64,000 bases of DNA, taken from contig JAQFVV010000252.1 of assembly GCA_028023455.1 (NCBI GenBank), positions 1,393,349 to 1,457,348 of the forward strand. The letters are read 5' to 3'. A model generated the notes under the pieces. That model searched no databases and was not told the origin of the DNA. It was given only the letters and a program-made list of their open reading frames with translations. Position numbers and translations under genes: made by a program. Of this stretch, positions 59,304 through 64,000 are shown one piece after another; the first letter of the stretch is position 1; the number at the start of each line of letters is the position of its first letter. This stretch comes from Epiperipatus broadwayi. Taxonomy: Eukaryota; Onychophora; Udeonychophora; Euonychophora; Peripatidae.

Positions 59304-60094
59304 TATACATATATATATTCTAAGAGAGATCATGAAATTTCCAGCTAACTCCTTAGAGCAATTATAAGTAAAAATAAGTATAAGTAATACTCAAAAGAAC
59401 CATTCATTATCATGAATGATCAACAATCAAAATAAAATCAACATTCAATCATGTGACTGGATTGGAATATAAAAAATATAAATCAAAAGTCAATCTGGTG
59501 ACTGGATTGGAATTAGGTCTTCTGTAGACCAGGCTAACTATTAAGTCTTTTTCAGCTTAGGGTATTTATTTAAATATTAATTTGAATACACCAATGTAAG
59601 TGCTAATCCATTAAAATACATAATAATAAAAAACAATAATGCTGGGACATTAAAACATGCTGATCATCATCAATGCTCTGGCCATTTAGTTCCATTAATG
59701 TACTGGCCAACTATAAACTTAATTTCTAATAGACTAAATTAAATAAAATGTAATGCATGGGTTTTAAAGAATTCTATCTTAGCAACAATCTAGAATCAAC
59801 TAGATGCCCTTTAAGCACTAAATACATCCCCATTTATGTAACCAGCCATTATGCATGAACCTAGCTCAGAAGAACAAAGTTCAAGTACTGTTATGGTGAC
59901 CAAGAGATGATGAAATATAATTTTTAACAATTAAATACAAATTTATTAACAACAATAAAAATGATATTAATATCTTTAAACTATTGCTATACACATAAGC
60001 CTTCTGATTTTGATTAACATACAATAAAAAAAATTATCACATTGTGATTTATAAGATTAACCTGTTTAGGGATTGTTTCAAGTAAACTCATACA
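59304..60094. other. noncoding, unclassified
   Basis: A local repeat AATC..GTGACTGGATTGGAAT occurs twice at about 59450 and 59495. Nothing else recognised. Confidence 0.4.
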
Positions 60095-60810
60095 TGGTTT
60101 TAACTCGCTCTAAATTGGGGAATTTTTACATTACTGTAGTGTATTTAGGTTTGTTTTAAAACTTAAGAAGTACCATAAGATGCTTCCCTCTCTTGAATTA
60201 TTTTACAAATAAAAAATCAATAATATAGGCATTTAAAGCTACAACAAAGAGAAAAGGCAGACCTTCCCAGATGCTAATTGGTTGGTTCTCATCATGAATA
60301 AAAGATGAGCACTTGTCAATAATTTTCACTGCTCCAACTTCTTTGTTTTGATTTTGAAATGAAATAAATGTTTTAGAGCATTATTTTTTTTACATATTAT
60401 AATGTATTTTTATAAAGTATGCTAAAAATATAATTATTTTAGAAAAATAGTAAGATTTTAGTAAACAATAATAAGATTTTAGTAAAACATTATTTACTTT
60501 TACACAAATGTAAATTGAGAAAGAAATCAATGATGTTTGCAACACTTTCTAATTTGTTACGAACTTCTTTTTAGGTCTTCCACCATCAAATATTTTTATA
60601 ATTATAAATAGAAATTTATTTTTGAAAAAACTTTTGTTCACTTTCATAATTTAACAAATTATTAATATACTTTTTACAAATAAAACTAAAACAAATATAA
60701 TATTAAAAGATGAAAATATTTTTACTGCTGATTCTGTAATTGACCAATCAAAAGTTTAGAGTATTAACTCACTTGACCAACCAGTTTTGTATGACACAAA
60801 GGTTAATATA
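60095..60810 (+). repeat. repeat R3, copy 4
   Basis: TACCATAAGATGCTTCCCTC, GAATTATTTTACAAATAAAA, AATTATTAATATACTTTTTA and TTGACCAATCAAAAGTTTAG, in the same order as other copies. Closest to the reverse copy at 43158-44045. Confidence 0.72.
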
Positions 60811-63000
60811 CAAAATACAAATTATTATGGTTTACATATATGGTTCATTAGGTTTACCTAAAACCCATTTAGCACACAGGCATGTGGCTTTATACAAAAT
60901 GAACATGTTTGAATTGACATTTAATAATATAAAAAATGATTAAAATCTATACATAAGTGTCCATCTGACATACATTGATATATATGTGCACATATACTTG
61001 GCATTATAATTCCTAGACATATTTGAATCATTATATGATTAAAATTTTGCATATATGTGTATTTGCACACACTGATGTTTATATACTTTAATTTGATACA
61101 ATACAATTATTAAAATTTATTTTCACAATTATTCTTTATTGAAAATATATAAATTTTCTTCATTATTGTATAGTAAGTTCTACTCTTTATTGATTAGTTT
61201 CTTTTAAATAATACAAAATTATTTGCATTTTAAGTTTCTATTTTTAAATGTTATTTTCATTTTTATATGATAAAATTTAATATATAAGTGCATGCATTTA
61301 GCCATCCATGCACACACTGACATTTACCTATTTTAGTTTGATACAATAATAAAAGTTATTCAAAATATACTCTCCATAATTAATTTCTTGGTTAAAATAC
61401 ATTAAATTCACACATACACTTGTGTATCAATAAAATATAGATATAATTTAAAATTAGTTATCAAATTATATCATTAATGATTACAGATTCTTTTCTTCTT
61501 TTTAAAAAGAAATAAAGTCAGTTTTTTTTATAGTTTATGAAAGTTCCTTTCTTGACAGGTCACCCTCAAAATTAATTAGGTAAATTTTTTTGTAAAAATT
61601 ATACTCTTGCAAGTTTATTTTAATTCATGTAAAATTATCTATGTTTGTTTCACTTTTAAATATCTCTTTTTTTTTAGTAAATGAAAAATAAAATCATTTG
61701 TTAAATCTCTAATTTTTAAAATGTCATTTCAGACCAAAGAATATTAAAATAAAATAACTCACTGATATGCACATGATGCATTTATCTGTGGTTCCTTGCA
61801 TACATAGACAAACAGGGGCATATGTATAACAATTTTTATCAAGCTTTTTCTTGATGGAGCTTGGTTTTTGGTGATGTCATCATTGAGATAGGTATATTTG
61901 AGGTAATTTGTTGGCATGCCATGAGTCCCTTCTGTTTAGGGCTTGATGAGCTTCAGGCCAGCTAGTTGTCTTCTAGAACACATTTAACATGCTAATTCAT
62001 CCATCCAAAGTGACCCTGTATTCTTGTGAATCAAAACTCCAGTATATTGAGATAGCAGCAACTGCCTCTGTCTTTACTTCAGCTACATCTTTGTGGAACT
62101 ATCTGTATAGCTCTGGAAACCATCTCTTCTAGCCAACTTTCTGGACAACTACTTACTGCAACTACAGCAAAGTAGCCCACTCTTCTGTAGCTAACTATAT
62201 GTTGCCAACTGCTTCTCAAAAATATTAAGATAAGAACTAAAACAATTTTTCCCAAACCTTTTATAGTCTTGGATTGCTGAGGTGATAAAAACACATTGCA
62301 AACAGTTTTCAGTCTGATTAATCATTTTACTCTTGAGGTGGTAAAAACACAGTAACTGTTTTTAATCTATCTTGATTAAAAACAATTTTAATCCCTCCAA
62401 AAGCACTTTTAATTAAAAGATACATTTTGTAAATTTTATCACTTTAGCTAATTAAAAAGATTTCAAAATAGATAATAGAAATTTTTACATAGATATTGTA
62501 TACAAGCATTAATTAAAAGATTTTTAAAGATAGATATTTTTACAATTATCAGTAGACATGCTTGTTTTTAAATTCAAAATCAAAATTCAATATTAATTAT
62601 TTAGACCTTTTTTAAAATATTTATTTCATAAAATTATGTTTTAAACCCAGAACTATTTAACCCTTTACAGTCATTATTATTCCAAGTGAAACATAGAAAA
62701 TATCTACAAAAATTTGTCTGTATTTATTTCTACTTTTCCTTTATATATATATATATATATGGGGGAGGAGAGGCATGCACATACAACTATGAAGCAGAGT
62801 GCCATGTAGCTCAACTGTTTACAGTAAATAACTTTGACAAAAATTTCTCTATTTTTTCACTTGCTTTTTTAATCTAGTGATTATATCACAATTCCATCAT
62901 TCTCCATAAATTTAATTGTATGTCTTATCTTTTCATTTAAATCATGGGCAATTCAAAATATATAATAATTGTACCTTTTCTCATATTTTATTACTAAATT
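60811..63000. other. noncoding, with a less A+T-rich patch at 61.8-62.35 kb
   Basis: The patch (for example 61850-62180) has near-balanced composition but no long frame, splice pattern or repeat partner here; a 71-codon minus frame (62079-62294) lacks motifs. A TA run followed by a G-run lies at 62745-62770. Confidence 0.35.
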
Positions 63001-64000
63001 ATTCTTGATAGAACTCCTCTATATATTTTATGATATCTCTCTTTTTATTAATAATTTTATATTTTCTTGTTACTGCAGATATAAGTTTTCTATCCATACC
63101 AAGATGTTGTTTTACACTCTTGAGACTTTTATTCTTTTCTGTAACTTTTTTTGTTAGTTCATAATTATAGTTTCTCATATCATTATCAATTCTTTTTGCA
63201 CCATTTTACATAATTGTATATATTCAATCCTTCTTAATGCATTTTTATCTATTTTCAAATTCCTACTTTTCTTCATAAATTATCTATCGGTAGAAATGTT
63301 ACTGGTCAATTGCTGGTTTTCTGTACCAGCTATCTTTGTTGTAATTTATAAAAGTGTATCAGTTATCTTTCTACTGATTTTGTTCAAACATGAATCATGT
63401 TCAATATTTATTAATATCTGAAAATGACTTGCAAGTTCTAATTTAAATTCATTTGAATATTTCTGAAGATTAAAAATATCAACTGTAAACATTGTTTTTC
63501 TTAAAAGTTTCTGTCTCTTTAATTTTGTATTAATACTTATCTTATTATCTCACTAATTGTTGATTATTTCTAATGTTAAGTTTATAAAAAAACATTACAA
63601 TCTTGAAATTCATATTTTTTGTTAGTCAAAATATAATCTAATTCTGCTGCACCTTCATTTGTATGCTTTCATGTTCATTTTTATTTGATATTTTTCTCAA
63701 AAATAGAATTCATAATATAAAGGGTTTTTTTTCCTGCCAACTCCACAAGTCTATATCCTCTCTTATTTCTATTATCATAACCAAATTTACCTATAGCAAT
63801 TTCATTTTTCAATTGTTTACTAAGTCTAGCATTAGTCTCCCACAACAATTTTAAAATGTTGTTTGATTTGATCAAAAGTCTTTTGTGCATCCATATAAAA
63901 TTCCTTTGCTTTTTTATCACAATGAAATTTTGTTGTGGCAACCTGAATTACCTGCATTTGATATCTGCTATTAAGTTGAATAACTAATCTTGCTCTCTGT
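63000..64000 (-). pseudogene. RTE-like LINE, endonuclease domain and linker (continues past window end)
   Basis: The minus strand from the window edge gives QVIQVATTKF, KEFYMDAQKTFDQIKQHFKI and VVGD, then a frame change into the 86-codon frame 63941-63681 with NARLSKQLKNEIAIGKFGYD, NRNKRGYRLVELAGKKTLYI and MNSIFEKNIK. This is the apurinic-type endonuclease motif VVGDxNA followed by GxFGYxxRNxRGxRL, typical of RTE-clade LINEs. Further along, LKRQKLLRKTMFTVDIFNLQ and ELASHFQILINIEHD (about 63510-63400) match the endonuclease-RT linker. Stops are frequent. Orientation and order agree with the RT parts at 58.0-56.1 kb, so this is probably the 5' half of that same copy. Confidence 0.78.

Noticed and set aside
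1-64000. CRISPR arrays, phage, bacterial operons or a new defence system
   Set aside because: No regularly spaced direct repeats, no bacterial gene structure and no ribosome-binding-site-driven genes; all long frames belong to eukaryotic mobile elements or a pseudogene.

Overview
This is eukaryotic nuclear DNA from an animal: very A+T-rich (roughly three quarters A+T by eye), gene-poor, with long stretches lacking open frames, many TA and TG microsatellites, and a dense layer of decayed and nested transposable elements. The element mix (an RTE-like LINE with a TGATGA tail, Penelope-like elements, hAT elements, a tRNA-derived SINE head, many fold-back MITEs) and a TRIM71/lin-41-type NHL pseudogene fit a large invertebrate genome. 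A cephalopod or other mollusc is my best guess, as inference only. I found no intact host protein-coding gene, rRNA gene, CRISPR array or bacterial-type operon.

Layout. 0-3 kb: a TRIM71-like NHL-domain pseudogene on the minus strand. 4.4-5.4 kb: first copy of an unclassified repeat family (R1). 5.7-7.5 kb: a decayed Penelope-like element (PLE) with inverted flanks. 9-10.7 kb: small inverted-repeat elements. 11.1-13.7 kb: a PLE terminus with a hammerhead-like motif, then a 2.2 kb head-to-head palindrome made of two 5'-truncated PLE copies. 15.1 kb: a possible host terminal exon. 16.8-21.9 kb: repeat families R2, R3, R4 and R1. 22-32 kb: mostly featureless A+T-rich DNA. 32.2-34.1 kb: a long inverted repeat interrupted by an 823 bp TA-flanked MITE, with a related empty site nearby. 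34.1-36.2 kb: R1 and a possible exon. 37.2-42.1 kb: two non-autonomous hAT elements, one holding a LINE tail and the other, with a perfect 8 bp target duplication, holding R1 and R4 copies. 43-51 kb: R3 and a series of near-perfect palindromes. 53-64 kb: one RTE-type LINE in apparent pieces (endonuclease at 63-64 kb, reverse transcriptase at 56.1-58.0 kb, 3' tail at 53.0 kb), split by a 3.07 kb hAT transposon that still encodes a nearly complete but frameshifted transposase, by a SINE-bearing insertion, and probably by R3 and palindromic elements.

The parts do not form a pathway. They form a record of successive insertions, several of which can be dated relative to each other by target duplications and related empty sites. 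I saw no evidence of a new enzymatic or defence system. The most unusual features are the PLE palindrome, the hammerhead-like PLE ends, and the concentration of hairpin-forming sequences.
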